Shown one piece after another: positions 9,198-17,056 of a DNA stretch of 37,806 bases. The translations under genes and the position numbers were made by a program. Within the stretch, counting starts at the first letter, position 1. Each line of letters opens with the position of its first letter. The stretch is taken from positions 1 through 37,806 of the forward strand of contig JAAUSA010000021.1 in assembly GCA_012031975.1 (NCBI GenBank), read 5' to 3'. The stretch is from Alkalinema sp. RU_4_3. Lineage in GTDB: Bacteria; Cyanobacteriota; Cyanobacteriia; Leptolyngbyales; Leptolyngbyaceae. The notes beneath the pieces are model-generated. The model did no database searches, was not told the DNA's origin, and saw only the letters and a list, made by a program, of their open reading frames with translations.

Positions 9198-9632
9198 ATG
9201 AGGTCTGACCAAGTTATGGCTGGTTTGTTTGGCGCTGGTGTGAGGGGTTTGGGCCGTAGGGCTGCAATCAGTGGCTTGGTCGGTGGGTTGATCAATGGGT
9301 TGATCTGTGGATCCGTATTTGCCCGCGATCGACCCTGTCCCCGCCTGGAAGGCGATCGACCCGGCTTTAACAGTGTATGGCTGGCCAGTCCGACGGGTTG
9401 GGTGCAGGCGATTGGTCGTCAGCGTGATCAGCACTATGGTGTCGTCGTCCCGAGCCATGCTGAACAGGTGCTGTCTGAGGTCCAGGTCTGTGTCCCCGAT
9501 GCTTTTCTCGTGGAATCGCGCTGGGGCAACTATATTCAATCTGGCTTTTTCTATCGTCGGGTAGAGGCGGAAGCCCTATCGAAGGCGTTAGAATCTCGGC
9601 GGATTGACGCTAGGGTTATTTACTATCCGTAG
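9198..9632 (+). CDS. SPOR-like secreted or anchored protein
   Basis: A 144-residue protein with a hydrophobic N-terminal segment (about residues 20-42, ending near GSVFARD), probably a signal peptide or anchor. The C-terminal half resembles the SPOR/sporulation-repeat fold found in cyanobacterial envelope proteins. It has a YGVVVPS strand, VCVPDAFLV, NYIQSGFF, then EAEALSKALESRRIDARV, as in repeats that bind denuded peptidoglycan. The assignment rests on this pattern, not on a catalytic motif. It leads a plus-strand run with the FecR-domain and CHASE2-GGDEF genes. ATG 9198 is the first in-frame ATG and ATG 9216 is an alternative. Confidence 0.6.
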   Translation: MRSDQVMAGLFGAGVRGLGRRAAISGLVGGLINGLICGSVFARDRPCPRLEGDRPGFNSVWLASPTGWVQAIGRQRDQHYGVVVPSHAEQVLSEVQVCVPDAFLVESRWGNYIQSGFFYRRVEAEALSKALESRRIDARVIYYP

Positions 9633-9679
9633 CGGCTATCTCTTGGGCATCTATTTCTCAAAGTTGGTTTAGGTTCAGG

Positions 9680-10605
9680 GTGTTTGGGTCGTTTGAATTG
9701 TGCTGTTTCAGCAAACTGGAATTCCCTGTTGAACCTGTGATGAACTTATTTGCACTGGAAGTGGGGTTGATAGGCGAACCCGCTGTTTTCCAGGCTTATC
9801 CAATATCAGCCATCCCCCAGGCCATGGCCGTAGCAGATACGTCGCTGCGGTTACAAGTCTTGCGGGCCATCGATGTGAGTGCTGTGACCGGAACCGTGCT
9901 GGTTCGCCTAGGGGGTGGAACGTCCGAGCCCGCCCAAGTGGGTCAGCGCCTGCAGAAAATCGGCGACAGCATTGAAACCCAGGCGGGTGCGAAGGCCGTC
10001 CTGACCTTGGATACCCAGGCTGGGACCATTGAGCTGGCCCCCAATACGCTACTTCGCATCCAGCATATCGCCGTCAGCCCCAAGGGCGGCTATCAGACGC
10101 AGTTGTTTTTGGAACGGGGCCAGGCCAAGGTCAAGGTCAAGAAATTTGAAAACCTCGACTCCTCCTTAGAAATACAGACCCCGGCGGGGTGAGTGGGGTA
10201 CGGGGTACGGAGTTTGGTCTAACCGTGCAGCCCAATGGCGATACGGGGATCGGCACCCAGGAGGGCAAGGTGTTGGTGACCGGGCAGGGGCAGAGCGTAG
10301 AAATTCCGGCGGGCTACCAGACCCTATTGCGGCTGGGTCGTAGGCCGCAATCTGCCCAAACCCTGAGTAATCTGCCCCAGCTCAGGCTACGCTGGCTGAC
10401 CCAGACCCAGGCGGGCACCGTCCGGTTGGCGGGCCAGATCGATCCGATCAATCTTCTATTCGTCAATGCTGTGGCCTATCCCTTAGACAGCCAGGGCCGC
10501 TTTGATCTGCTCCTGCCTACCCCTACCAGCGATCGATCGCCCCTCACCGCCACGGTCATCACCCCCCTCGGACAACAACAGCGCTATGAACTGGCGATTC
10601 CTTAA
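9680..10605 (+). CDS. FecR-domain protein, frameshifted as sequenced
   Basis: Periplasmic or membrane-associated FecR-like protein, a family that senses envelope signals. In cyanobacteria it is often encoded next to CHASE2 signalling proteins, as here. The first frame (GTG 9680 or ATG 9740 to TGA 10190-10192) carries the FecR core: VTGTVLVRLGGG, GDSIETQAGAKAVL, IELAPNTLLRI and the start of the IQTPAG hallmark. The second frame (from 10189) continues with VSGVRGTEFGL and EGKVLV. Adding one G to the run at 10186-10189 restores the continuous motif IQTPAGVSGVRGTEFG. As given, the frames overlap as GTGA, so reinitiation or slippage is formally possible. The last 20 bases overlap the next gene. 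Confidence 0.7.
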
Positions 10606-12238
10606 CCGCATATTCCCTAGGTTCCGACCTAAAAAACTCCTGGCCCATTGGCCAGCGATGGTGGCCTGCGGATTGGTCTCGCTAATGTGGGCCTTGGGTC
10701 TTTGGCAGGGGCTGGAGCAGGCGACCTATGGCCCATTACTGCGACTGCGCGGGTCTATTCCCTGGGACGATCGCGTGGTGGTGGTGGCCATTGACCAGAA
10801 AAGTCTCGATGCCCTGGGTCATTTCCCCTGGAAGCGCGATCGCTATACCCAACTCCTCCAACGGCTCGACCAGGCCCAGCCCAACGTCGTCGCCTTTGAC
10901 CTGGTATTTTCTGAGCCGACGCCCGAGGATCCGGGCCTGGCCCAAGCTATGAGTCGCCATCGCATGGTGGTGCTGGCGGAGGCCTGGTCCCCCCAAGGAG
11001 AGCCTTGGCAGCCCACGGCGCTATTGCGAGAAAATGCCCTAGCCCTCGGCCATATCAGCGATCAGCCCGACCTCGACGGCAAGCTGCGTCAGATTCAGCC
11101 GATTGTTCGGAGCAAACCTGGTTTGAGCTATGCGGCCCTCCAAGCCTACCAACTCTTTGATGCTGACCCTAACCTGGGCCAACCGAGTTCCATGGTCTGG
11201 GTGAACTGGACAGGTCCGATCAGTCGCATCCCACAATATAGTTTTGTGGATGTGTTGTCTGGCCAAGTGACGCCCCAGCAGCTTTCCCACAAGATGATCT
11301 TCGTCGGCGTTACTGCCCCCGGTATGAACGCCATCACCTCCCCCTTTGACCTCAATCGCACCAGCGGCGTCCATCTCCACGCCACAATCGCCAACCAACT
11401 GCTGCAAAATCGGCCCCTGCTCCGTCTGAGTGATCCCCAGGCCCTGTGGTTATTCCCGTTGCTGACGGGTTTGTTTTACAGTCTGCTGTGGCGACGGCGG
11501 CAGCGCAGCGAGTTTTGGGGCGTGGCGATCGCCCTCTTTTTGAGCAGTGGGCTCTGGATGGCGATCGTCTTGGGTGCCTTTCATCTGGGCTGGTGGTTGC
11601 CGATCTTTTCGCCCATGGCACTCTTTGGGCTAACGGCGCTGTTGTTTTGGTTGGATTATGGGCGGCGACTAGAGGCCTCAAACCTTCGGCTGGGCCATCT
11701 GGCCAACTATGACGACCTGACCCAGGTGGCTAACCGTCGCTATTTTGACCAGCACCTTCAGCAGGAATGGAGTCGCATGGTGCGGGAGCGATCGGCGATG
11801 ACCTTGCTGCTGTGCGATGTGGATTTTTTCAAGCGCTATAACGATTACCAGGGGCATCTGGCCGGAGATGTCTGCCTCCGGCAGGTGGCCCTGGCCATTG
11901 GTACGGCCCTGAAGCGGCCCGCCGATGTGGTGGCGCGCTACGGCGGTGAGGAATTTGTGGTGATTTTGCCGAATACGGATTTGGCTGGGGCCTTGCAGAT
12001 GTCGCGGGAAATTCTCCAGGCCGTGCGCGATCTGAAGATTCCCCATGGGGATTCGCCAATTTCCCCCTACATCACCCTGAGTATTGGGGCGGCTAGCTGC
12101 CTGCCCGAAGTGATCAATGGCGCGGAAAAATTAGTGGCCGAAGCCGATCGCGCCCTCTACAAAGCCAAGCGCAGCGGTCGTGACCAAGTCAGTTGGTATT
12201 ACGACATCCCGGCCCCGACACCAGTGGATCAGCCCTAG
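10586..12238 (+). CDS. CHASE2-GGDEF diguanylate cyclase
   Basis: Membrane sensor that would make c-di-GMP from two GTP. From the ATG at 10586 the product is 550 residues. It has an N-terminal membrane helix (about 24-42), an extracytoplasmic CHASE2 domain (VVVVAIDQKSLDALG, FPWKRDRY, VVAFDLVFSE), and a cluster of three membrane helices (about 280-360). A cytoplasmic GGDEF domain follows (from ANYDDLTQVANRRYFD). The active site is RYGGEEF, and RPAD five residues upstream is an intact inhibitory I-site, so a catalytically competent, product-inhibited enzyme is expected. The start overlaps the FecR-domain gene by 20 bases, indicating translational coupling. The stop overlaps the convergent peptidase stop by four bases. 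Confidence 0.88.
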   Translation: MNWRFLNRIFPRFRPKKLLAHWPAMVACGLVSLMWALGLWQGLEQATYGPLLRLRGSIPWDDRVVVVAIDQKSLDALGHFPWKRDRYTQLLQRLDQAQPNVVAFDLVFSEPTPEDPGLAQAMSRHRMVVLAEAWSPQGEPWQPTALLRENALALGHISDQPDLDGKLRQIQPIVRSKPGLSYAALQAYQLFDADPNLGQPSSMVWVNWTGPISRIPQYSFVDVLSGQVTPQQLSHKMIFVGVTAPGMNAITSPFDLNRTSGVHLHATIANQLLQNRPLLRLSDPQALWLFPLLTGLFYSLLWRRRQRSEFWGVAIALFLSSGLWMAIVLGAFHLGWWLPIFSPMALFGLTALLFWLDYGRRLEASNLRLGHLANYDDLTQVANRRYFDQHLQQEWSRMVRERSAMTLLLCDVDFFKRYNDYQGHLAGDVCLRQVALAIGTALKRPADVVARYGGEEFVVILPNTDLAGALQMSREILQAVRDLKIPHGDSPISPYITLSIGAASCLPEVINGAEKLVAEADRALYKAKRSGRDQVSWYYDIPAPTPVDQP

Positions 12239-13137
12239 AGATGGCTGAGGGCTCCAATCAGGCCTAGGCAGCCCTGGGTGAGAAAGTCTAGATCAAGCGT
12301 ATTAATTTGATCCTGGGCGCTGTGGTAATGGGGGTTGCGCAGGTCGGCGGTGTCCGTGACCATGATTGCCCGATCGCCCCGGTCCCAAAAGGCGGCGTGA
12401 TCGCTGCGGCGCGTGGTGGGGATTAGTTCCCCCTTGAAGCCTGAGGGAATCCACCAGGTGGGGACTTGCTTGCCCATGAAGTGGCTGATACGCAGTAGAT
12501 CGGGGAGGGCCTTAAAGTTGCCGACCAGGGCCAAGTAGTCCCCCGTCTTGGGGTAGAGGCGATCGAGCCCCGTCAGGGGATATTGCTGGGATCCGGGGGT
12601 GCGATCGCGGTACCCCAGCATTTCCAACGACAGCATCAGCCGGATCGGTTCGCTGCCCAGATCCCTTGCATACTGTGCACTGCCGCACTGCGCGTACCCC
12701 ATTTCCTCCAAGTCAAAGGCAGCAAACCGGATTGGGTCGGGGGCAGGGTTGTTGGCGAAATGTTGGGCTAGGGCGAGCAGCACAGCGATTCCCGAGGCAT
12801 TGTCATCGGCCCCCCTTGTCCCTGGCACGGCATCATAGGTGGCCGCCATAAATCGGTGGACCCGTCCGCTGCCCCGGCACATCCAAGAGGTAGTTATAAA
12901 AGGTACGCCCCCGGAATTGAAAGGGGTGAATCGTCGGACGGCCCCAGTCGCACCACTGGGTTTGGATATATTGCTGCACATAGAAATGACCCTGGGTCGC
13001 CAAAAGGGATCGCGCTCACGGGCGATCTGCTCCAGGTGCCCCAGAAGTTGCTGTTGCAAGGCTAGAAAGTCAGGCTGAGTCACTATCTGGATCCAATAAT
13101 CGGGATGACCAGGCATCCCTCGGGTACAAAACGTCAA
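12235..13137 (-). CDS. M28 family zinc peptidase, with a compensating double frameshift
   Basis: Likely a di-zinc aminopeptidase of family M28. Motifs seen are PGTRGADDNASG (bridging Asp), FDLEEMG (catalytic Glu and Glu ligand), a later Asp (RRSDHAAFWDRGD) and HYHSAQD (His ligand). The frame is open, but the segment between plus positions about 12839 and 13002 reads as nonsense. In the other minus-strand frame it reads as family-like sequence: GHFYVQQYIQTQW, then GRTFYNYLLDVPGQ and GPPIYGGHYDAVPG. Adding one T in the run at 13002-13005 and removing one base at 12838-12839 restores it, including the zinc ligand in HYD, which the uncorrected frame shows as TYD. The start is uncertain (TTG 13137, ATG 13116 or a later GTG). 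Confidence 0.75.
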   Translation of the reverse strand: MTFCTRGMPGHPDYWIQIVTQPDFLALQQQLLGHLEQIARERDPFWRPRVISMCSNISKPSGATGAVRRFTPFNSGGVPFITTSWMCRGSGRVHRFMAATYDAVPGTRGADDNASGIAVLLALAQHFANNPAPDPIRFAAFDLEEMGYAQCGSAQYARDLGSEPIRLMLSLEMLGYRDRTPGSQQYPLTGLDRLYPKTGDYLALVGNFKALPDLLRISHFMGKQVPTWWIPSGFKGELIPTTRRSDHAAFWDRGDRAIMVTDTADLRNPHYHSAQDQINTLDLDFLTQGCLGLIGALSHL

Positions 13138-13281
13138 CGATATAAAAAGTTAACTTCATTCTTTAGGCGGAGAAAACGAAAGGAATGATCACAATTCTCC
13201 GGACAACCGTTCACAAAACTAGAAGAAATAATAATTTGCCTCTCTTGGGAGGTTTTGACCAGTGGGGGCATTCTAGGGAAG

Positions 13282-13393
13282 TCAAGGTGCTTTTGCGTTG
13301 TCCCCTTAGGTCAAATTTCACAGCTCAATCTCTTCCTATCAAGCTGTTTCGGATTTTTCGGGGCAGACCCTCCAACCGAAAAAAGCACCTTGA
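13282..13393. repeat. Perfect 13-base inverted repeat with 86-base spacer
   Basis: TCAAGGTGCTTTT at 13282-13294 is the exact reverse complement of AAAAGCACCTTGA at 13381-13393. The adjoining bases add another complementary pair, CTGTTTC near 13344 and GAAACAG near 13392. The arms could close a large RNA stem, or they could be the ends of a small degenerate mobile element. No transposase or target duplication is visible. Confidence 0.55.
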
Positions 13394-13533
13394 AACAGAA
13401 TTTTTGATGTCGGTTTCTAAAGCCTGATCCCCATCAGTTAAGGCTCAGTTTCGCCATAAATTTTTTTGTCGAAGGAATTAAGATCTGTGGAAATACCTAC
13501 CTTTAGATAGATATACTCACTTTGCGGTTTCTT

Positions 13534-13539
13534 TATAAT
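13534..13539 (+). promoter_or_regulatory. Possible -10 element for rlpA
   Basis: TATAAT matches the sigma-70 consensus 55 bases before the rlpA ATG. No good -35 hexamer lies at the expected distance, so an activator or another sigma factor may be needed. Confidence 0.35.
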
Positions 13540-13593
13540 TGCATTCAGATAATTCTGTAGTGCATCTTACAAAATCTGAACTCTAGCGACGAT

Positions 13594-14940
13594 ATGCCAA
13601 TCTCGAAACTGGCTTGGGTCGCTTCCGCCACTGCTGCGCTGATCCCCTGGGGCTGCAGTCTGTCGGAAGCAAAAAATGCCCAAGCAAACTCCGGAGCTGC
13701 GGCTTTTGGAGCCACGGCTCTGCTGTCTGAGGGTCCCCCCCAGACGATCGCCCTAGGCGATCCCCGAATATTAGTCGCCTTGAGCGATCCCCAGCCTTCC
13801 CTGGCTAATGATTCTCAAGGCGCTTTCCCCCATGATGCTCAAGCCCCATCCGATGCCACCCCTGGACTCCTAAAGTCCAACAATGGCATCCTACTCACCC
13901 TCGCTTCTCCGCTCGCCGAAGACCTGCTGGAACAGGACTTGGTTGAGCGGAATCTGCGATCCCTAAGGAGTTTGGTATCGATGTGGCCCGGATTGGGGGA
14001 TGGGAGCGAAGGAATTGTACTCGATCAGGATGCCCAGTCCTTGCCAATTCTGGGTCCAATCAAGGGTTTCTTCCAGACGCTATCTGCAGCTAAATCATTC
14101 TTCCCTACAGTTTGGGGCCACCCGGAAGGAATGGATGGGTTTTCGCAAACCCAGCGTAGAGAGAATATCTCGCAAATAATTATTTGCAAGCCTCTGGCTG
14201 GCAATGTGCGGTACCAATGGATCAACCCTGGAGCCAGCCCCGCAGTAGTGTTTCCCAGGTTTGGGTGCGGGGCTGTCTGATGGCGGCTTTGCCCGATCGA
14301 GACCAAGCCCAACGCATGACGGATCGGCTGAATGAAGCCTCCTGCGATCGGATGTGGCCACGGTGCCCCTGACGATCGCTCGGGAGAACGGTCAGCCCGT
14401 GGTGCGTCTAGGGAAGACGGTCCTGTTCACGGTGACAGCGGAGCTGGCCCGGAACTATGACCTCCACCGCGATCAGCTAGCCGTGCAGTGGCTCAACAAT
14501 GTGCGCCAGATGCTAGGCCGTCCGCCCATGACGATCGCCCAGGTCCAGACCCAGATGTATGGCCTCGATGATACGGGTAATATCCTCGATGGCACGGCAT
14601 CCTGGTATGGTCCCTACTTCCATGGGCGCCAGACGGCCAACGGTGAGATTTTCGATCAAGAAGATCTCACCGCGGCCCACCGCACCCTGCCCCTGGGTAC
14701 ATTTTTGCGGGTGACGAACCGCAAAATGGTCAGTCGGTGGTGGTCCGAATCAACGATCGCGGACCCTACATTGACGAAGAAGACTATCGGATTGTCGATC
14801 TGTCCCATCGGGCCGCCAAGGTGCTGGGGAGCGACGAGAAGGGCGTGGTGCCCATTGAGGCCGTGGTCCTGTCCCCGATTCCGGGTGGGACAGCGGATGT
14901 GACCTACGGTGCGGGTGGTGTAACGGTCGCAAAACTGTAG
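13594..14940 (+). CDS. rlpA: RlpA-like septal ring lytic transglycosylase, three frameshifts
   Basis: Envelope protein of the RlpA family, which cleaves naked peptidoglycan glycans. The N-terminus has a secretion signal (about residues 1-31, ending near KNAQA), then a Pro/Ala/Asp-rich linker. The middle frame (near 14240-14340) shows the cyanobacterial QVWVRGCLMAALPD block. The third frame holds the double-psi beta-barrel start (GTASWYGPYFHGRQTANGE, DLTAAHRTLPLGT). The fourth holds VVVRINDRGPYI with the catalytic Asp. The frames step by one base each time, always consistent with a missing base, at about 14205-14250, 14330-14354 and in the A run 14723-14726. Corrected length is about 449 residues. 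Three losses in one gene point to assembly error, though decay cannot be excluded. Confidence 0.78.
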
Positions 14941-15054
14941 AGAAGCCTGTCTTACAGGTGATGACTTTGGGTCGCCGATAAATGTTCCCGGTCGGCCCAA
15001 AGTTTTTTACTATGGGACAAAACCCCTGTGCGATCGCGCCTGGAGAATCGGCCT

Positions 15055-15462
15055 ATGGCTCGTACCCATTACCAATTACTGGACCTGCATCCTTCTGCTT
15101 CCCCGTCGGAGATTCGTCGGGCCTACCGGGAACTGAGCAAGCAGCTGCATCCCGACAAAAGTCTGTTGCCTCGTACGGTGGCCACCGATCAGTTTCAGTC
15201 CCTCAATAGCGCCTACGCCACCCTCTCCAATCCTGAGCAGCGCCGTCGCTACGACCAGCAGATTGGCTACACTCAATTCGTGGCCCTGCGCCCCCTGCCC
15301 AATCTCAGCCAACCCCAAACGGCGCCTAATCGCCATGAGGACGAGTGGGGCGATCGACCCCTGTCGTCGGGGGAAGTGTTCGCCCTGTTCATGATGGCAG
15401 TGACCTTGGTGGGATGTTTTGGGTTAGCGGTTGTGCTAGGCTTCAGTCATGGCCATCGGTGA
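15055..15462 (+). CDS. J-domain membrane protein (DnaJ-like)
   Basis: A 135-residue protein with an N-terminal J domain (residues about 4-65: HYQLLDLHPSASPSEIRRAY). It carries the invariant HPD tripeptide in QLHPDKS, so it should stimulate an Hsp70 ATPase. It ends in one hydrophobic helix (VFALFMMAVTLVGCFGLAVV), implying tail anchoring with the J domain in the cytoplasm. The start at ATG 15055 is preceded by GGAGAA; a GTG at 15028 is less likely. It lacks the zinc-finger and substrate domains of DnaJ. The DUF3143 gene begins seven bases after its stop, a pairing I recall as common in cyanobacteria. Confidence 0.82.
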   Translation: MARTHYQLLDLHPSASPSEIRRAYRELSKQLHPDKSLLPRTVATDQFQSLNSAYATLSNPEQRRRYDQQIGYTQFVALRPLPNLSQPQTAPNRHEDEWGDRPLSSGEVFALFMMAVTLVGCFGLAVVLGFSHGHR

Positions 15463-15469
15463 CTTGCGC

Positions 15470-15738
15470 ATGACATTACCTCCCTGAATACGCCCCTCTA
15501 TAACCATCCCCTACACCAGATTGAAGCCTGGTTGGAAGCCCAGGGCTGCGAGCGCGGCGGGGCGGCCCACTGTTGGAATTTGCAGCGATCGACTTGGCAG
15601 GCCGAAATTGCCCTGGAGTCCGATCAGATGATGGTTCGCTACCTCAATGCTGGCAACAGTGGCAAAGATTTAGCGCGATCGTTCTCCTACGCCCTGAGCC
15701 GCCAGGATCTGCAAAACGCGATCTTTGCTGGACCTTAG
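15470..15738 (+). CDS. DUF3143 domain protein, frameshifted near its start
   Basis: Small cyanobacterial family of unknown function (about 89 residues). The body reads NTPLYNHPLHQIEAWLEAQG, then CWNLQRSTWQAEI, VRYLNAGN and FSYALSRQDLQNAIFAGP, typical of DUF3143. The natural start is the ATG at 15470, but that frame hits TGA after MTLPP. One base is missing around 15480-15486 (a CCTCCC stretch), after which the correct frame runs to 15738. The correct frame has no normal start codon before a TTG at 15532. The gene follows the J-domain gene closely and is probably cotranscribed. Confidence 0.72.
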
Positions 15739-15751
15739 GTCCCAGAATCTG

Positions 15752-16240
15752 TTAGGTCTCGACAGCCTGGGTATGCAACCCTAGCCAGAGCTTGTCGGGG
15801 GTTTGGCCAACGATGTAGATTTCGATATTGATGGTGCCGAATCGGAAGACCTGGCATTGGTTTAGTCCCGTCGTCAGCAGCTTCACCAGGGCCTGATAGC
15901 GCTTGACGATCGCCTTCTCCTCCTCCCCATGCCAATCCTGGGACTCTGTGGCGATGGCAAAAAAAGACTCAAGTTCACAGGTTTCGACCGCTGTATCCTC
16001 CGGAAGGCCTAGCCATTGTTGGAGCGTGGGCGCATCGATGGGCTGGTCTACGGAGGTTTTGTCGGGCCATTGGATCAGGTCAAAGGCGGCATCGGTTTCG
16101 CTAATCCAGAACAAGTTGGCCACGGCGGCTTCTAGGGCAGGGACGATCGCCACTGGTTTTTTCTTCGATCGGCGCACCGCAGATTCCTCTGGGGCTTGAT
16201 CTTTCATCGGTTCTACCTGGGTCATAGCAGCAACGCCCAT
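15752..16240 (-). CDS. Nuclease A inhibitor family protein (NuiA-like)
   Basis: Resembles NuiA of Anabaena, which binds and inhibits the sugar-nonspecific nuclease NucA. The 162-residue product has a charged N-terminal extension (RRSKKKP) and then the family core: LFWISETDAAFDLIQWP, SQDWHGEEEKAIVKRYQAL, QVFRFGTINIEIYIVGQTPD and a terminal TQAVET. The match is over most of the usual 135-residue domain, so the extra length is at the N-terminus. No cognate nuclease gene is in the window. The gene converges on the DUF3143 gene with a 13-base gap. Either the first ATG (16240) or the one at 16225 could be used. Confidence 0.8.
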   Translation of the reverse strand: MGVAAMTQVEPMKDQAPEESAVRRSKKKPVAIVPALEAAVANLFWISETDAAFDLIQWPDKTSVDQPIDAPTLQQWLGLPEDTAVETCELESFFAIATESQDWHGEEEKAIVKRYQALVKLLTTGLNQCQVFRFGTINIEIYIVGQTPDKLWLGLHTQAVET

Positions 16241-16576
16241 ACCAAAACACCCCTATTTTATGATCACGCTTAGAAATAATTGACTTTCCTGAATCTAATC
16301 CGAAAAAACAGCGGAATTCCGTACAGCTTGTGTCAATTAATACATTGTAATTCTGGATTCAAAGTTGATCGCAGCAATCTATCTTGGAGAGGATTTAGTT
16401 GGGCCACTTTCCGGAGTAAAGTTCAAGTGGAATTGCTATTCCGGTTCGGCGAATCTACCCATTAAGCTGAAATAACACCCCTTGATTGATTGGTATATGT
16501 CGTTGGGCAGAGATTGATATGCCGATCACATCCGGGTGAAACGCTTTCAGTATTCACGCATGAGGAATCCACTGTC
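16241..16576. other. Intergenic region between divergent genes
   Basis: About 336 AT-rich bases between the nuclease inhibitor and the YCII gene, which are divergent, so both promoters should be here. Short open frames are present but none shows family character or a ribosome binding site. I see no strong terminator, riboswitch or repeat. Confidence 0.4.
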
Positions 16577-16843
16577 ATGGCTTGGTTTGTCAAAATAGAA
16601 GAAGGGATTGTCGATAAGGCGACATTTGACCAATATGTCCCGGCGCACCTGGCGTTCGTGCAGCAATTAATCGAGCGCGGCTATGGGGCAAAGACAGGCT
16701 ACTGGGCGCAGCGCGGCGGCGGCATGCTGCTATTTGAAGCGAGCTGCATGGAAGAGGCCGAAAAGATTATCTCCCAGGATCCACTGGTGAAAAACCACTG
16801 CGTGCATTACAAGCTCTACGAGTGGAATGTGGTGATGGGGTGA
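16577..16843 (+). CDS. YCII-related (YciI-like) protein
   Basis: A small dimeric alpha/beta-barrel protein of the YciI/YCII family. Some members are enzymes, but most have no known reaction. From the ATG at 16577 the product is 88 residues: WFVKIEEGIVD, then YVPAHLAFVQQLIERGYGAKTGYW in two parts, GGGMLLFEA and a C-terminal KLYEWNVV strand. The frame is open further upstream to 16490, but the YCII fold begins at this ATG and GAGG precedes it by about 11 bases. The SRP RNA gene lies immediately downstream on the opposite strand. Confidence 0.82.
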   Translation: MAWFVKIEEGIVDKATFDQYVPAHLAFVQQLIERGYGAKTGYWAQRGGGMLLFEASCMEEAEKIISQDPLVKNHCVHYKLYEWNVVMG

Positions 16844-16877
16844 GGCCTCCCCATAGGCCTACGTTTAAAACGCAGAA

Positions 16878-16971
16878 GACCCGGATTCCACGCCTGTCCC
16901 GAGCATCCCGTATTGCTGCTACCTTCCGGTCCTGACAAGATTTGGGCGTCGAAACCGCATGGGTCCGAGTC
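16878..16971 (-). ncRNA. ffs: Small signal recognition particle RNA (4.5S type)
   Basis: RNA core of the signal recognition particle, which binds Ffh (and FtsY) to target membrane proteins. On the minus strand the universally conserved apical segment is present: GTCAGGACCGGAAGGTAGCAG with the GGAA tetraloop, followed by the AGCA internal-loop side. The ends pair as GACTCGG with CCGGGTC, and GGCGT pairs with ACGCC further in, giving one long hairpin of about 94-100 bases. The true ends may lie a few bases outside. A promoter is visible immediately upstream in minus orientation. Confidence 0.9.
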
Positions 16972-16978
16972 AGCCTCC

Positions 16979-17009
16979 AATATAGCACGGTGCTGCTAGA
17001 GTTTGACAA
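16979..17009 (-). promoter_or_regulatory. Sigma-70-type promoter of the SRP RNA gene
   Basis: On the minus strand TTGTCA (17004-17009) and TATATT (16979-16984) are separated by 19 bases. A start about seven bases on would fall at the 5' end of the SRP RNA hairpin. The spacing is slightly long. Confidence 0.55.
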
Positions 17010-17056
17010 CTCGATGTTTTAGCTCGATGTTCTAGAAAAGGGAGGTAGGGGTTGTG

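Larger units (their letters stand above)
13138..13593. other. Non-coding interval with several inverted repeats upstream of rlpA
   Basis: About 456 bases with no credible gene; one 80-codon frame at 13185-13427 has no family character. The interval is AT-richer than its surroundings. It holds a 13-base inverted repeat (13282-13294 with 13381-13393), a CTGAT-CCCC-ATCAG hairpin (13424-13437) and a likely -10 box for rlpA near 13534. It may be a long leader or encode an unrecognised small RNA. Confidence 0.5.

Noticed and set aside
12235-13137. M28 peptidase as an intact enzyme with Thr in place of the zinc-ligand His
   Set aside because: The adjoining 54 residues are also non-family, and a one-base shift restores both them and the His, so the substitution is an indel artefact.
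13185-13427. 80-codon frame in the gap before rlpA
   Set aside because: No recognisable family or ribosome binding site, and it spans the inverted repeats; more likely non-coding.
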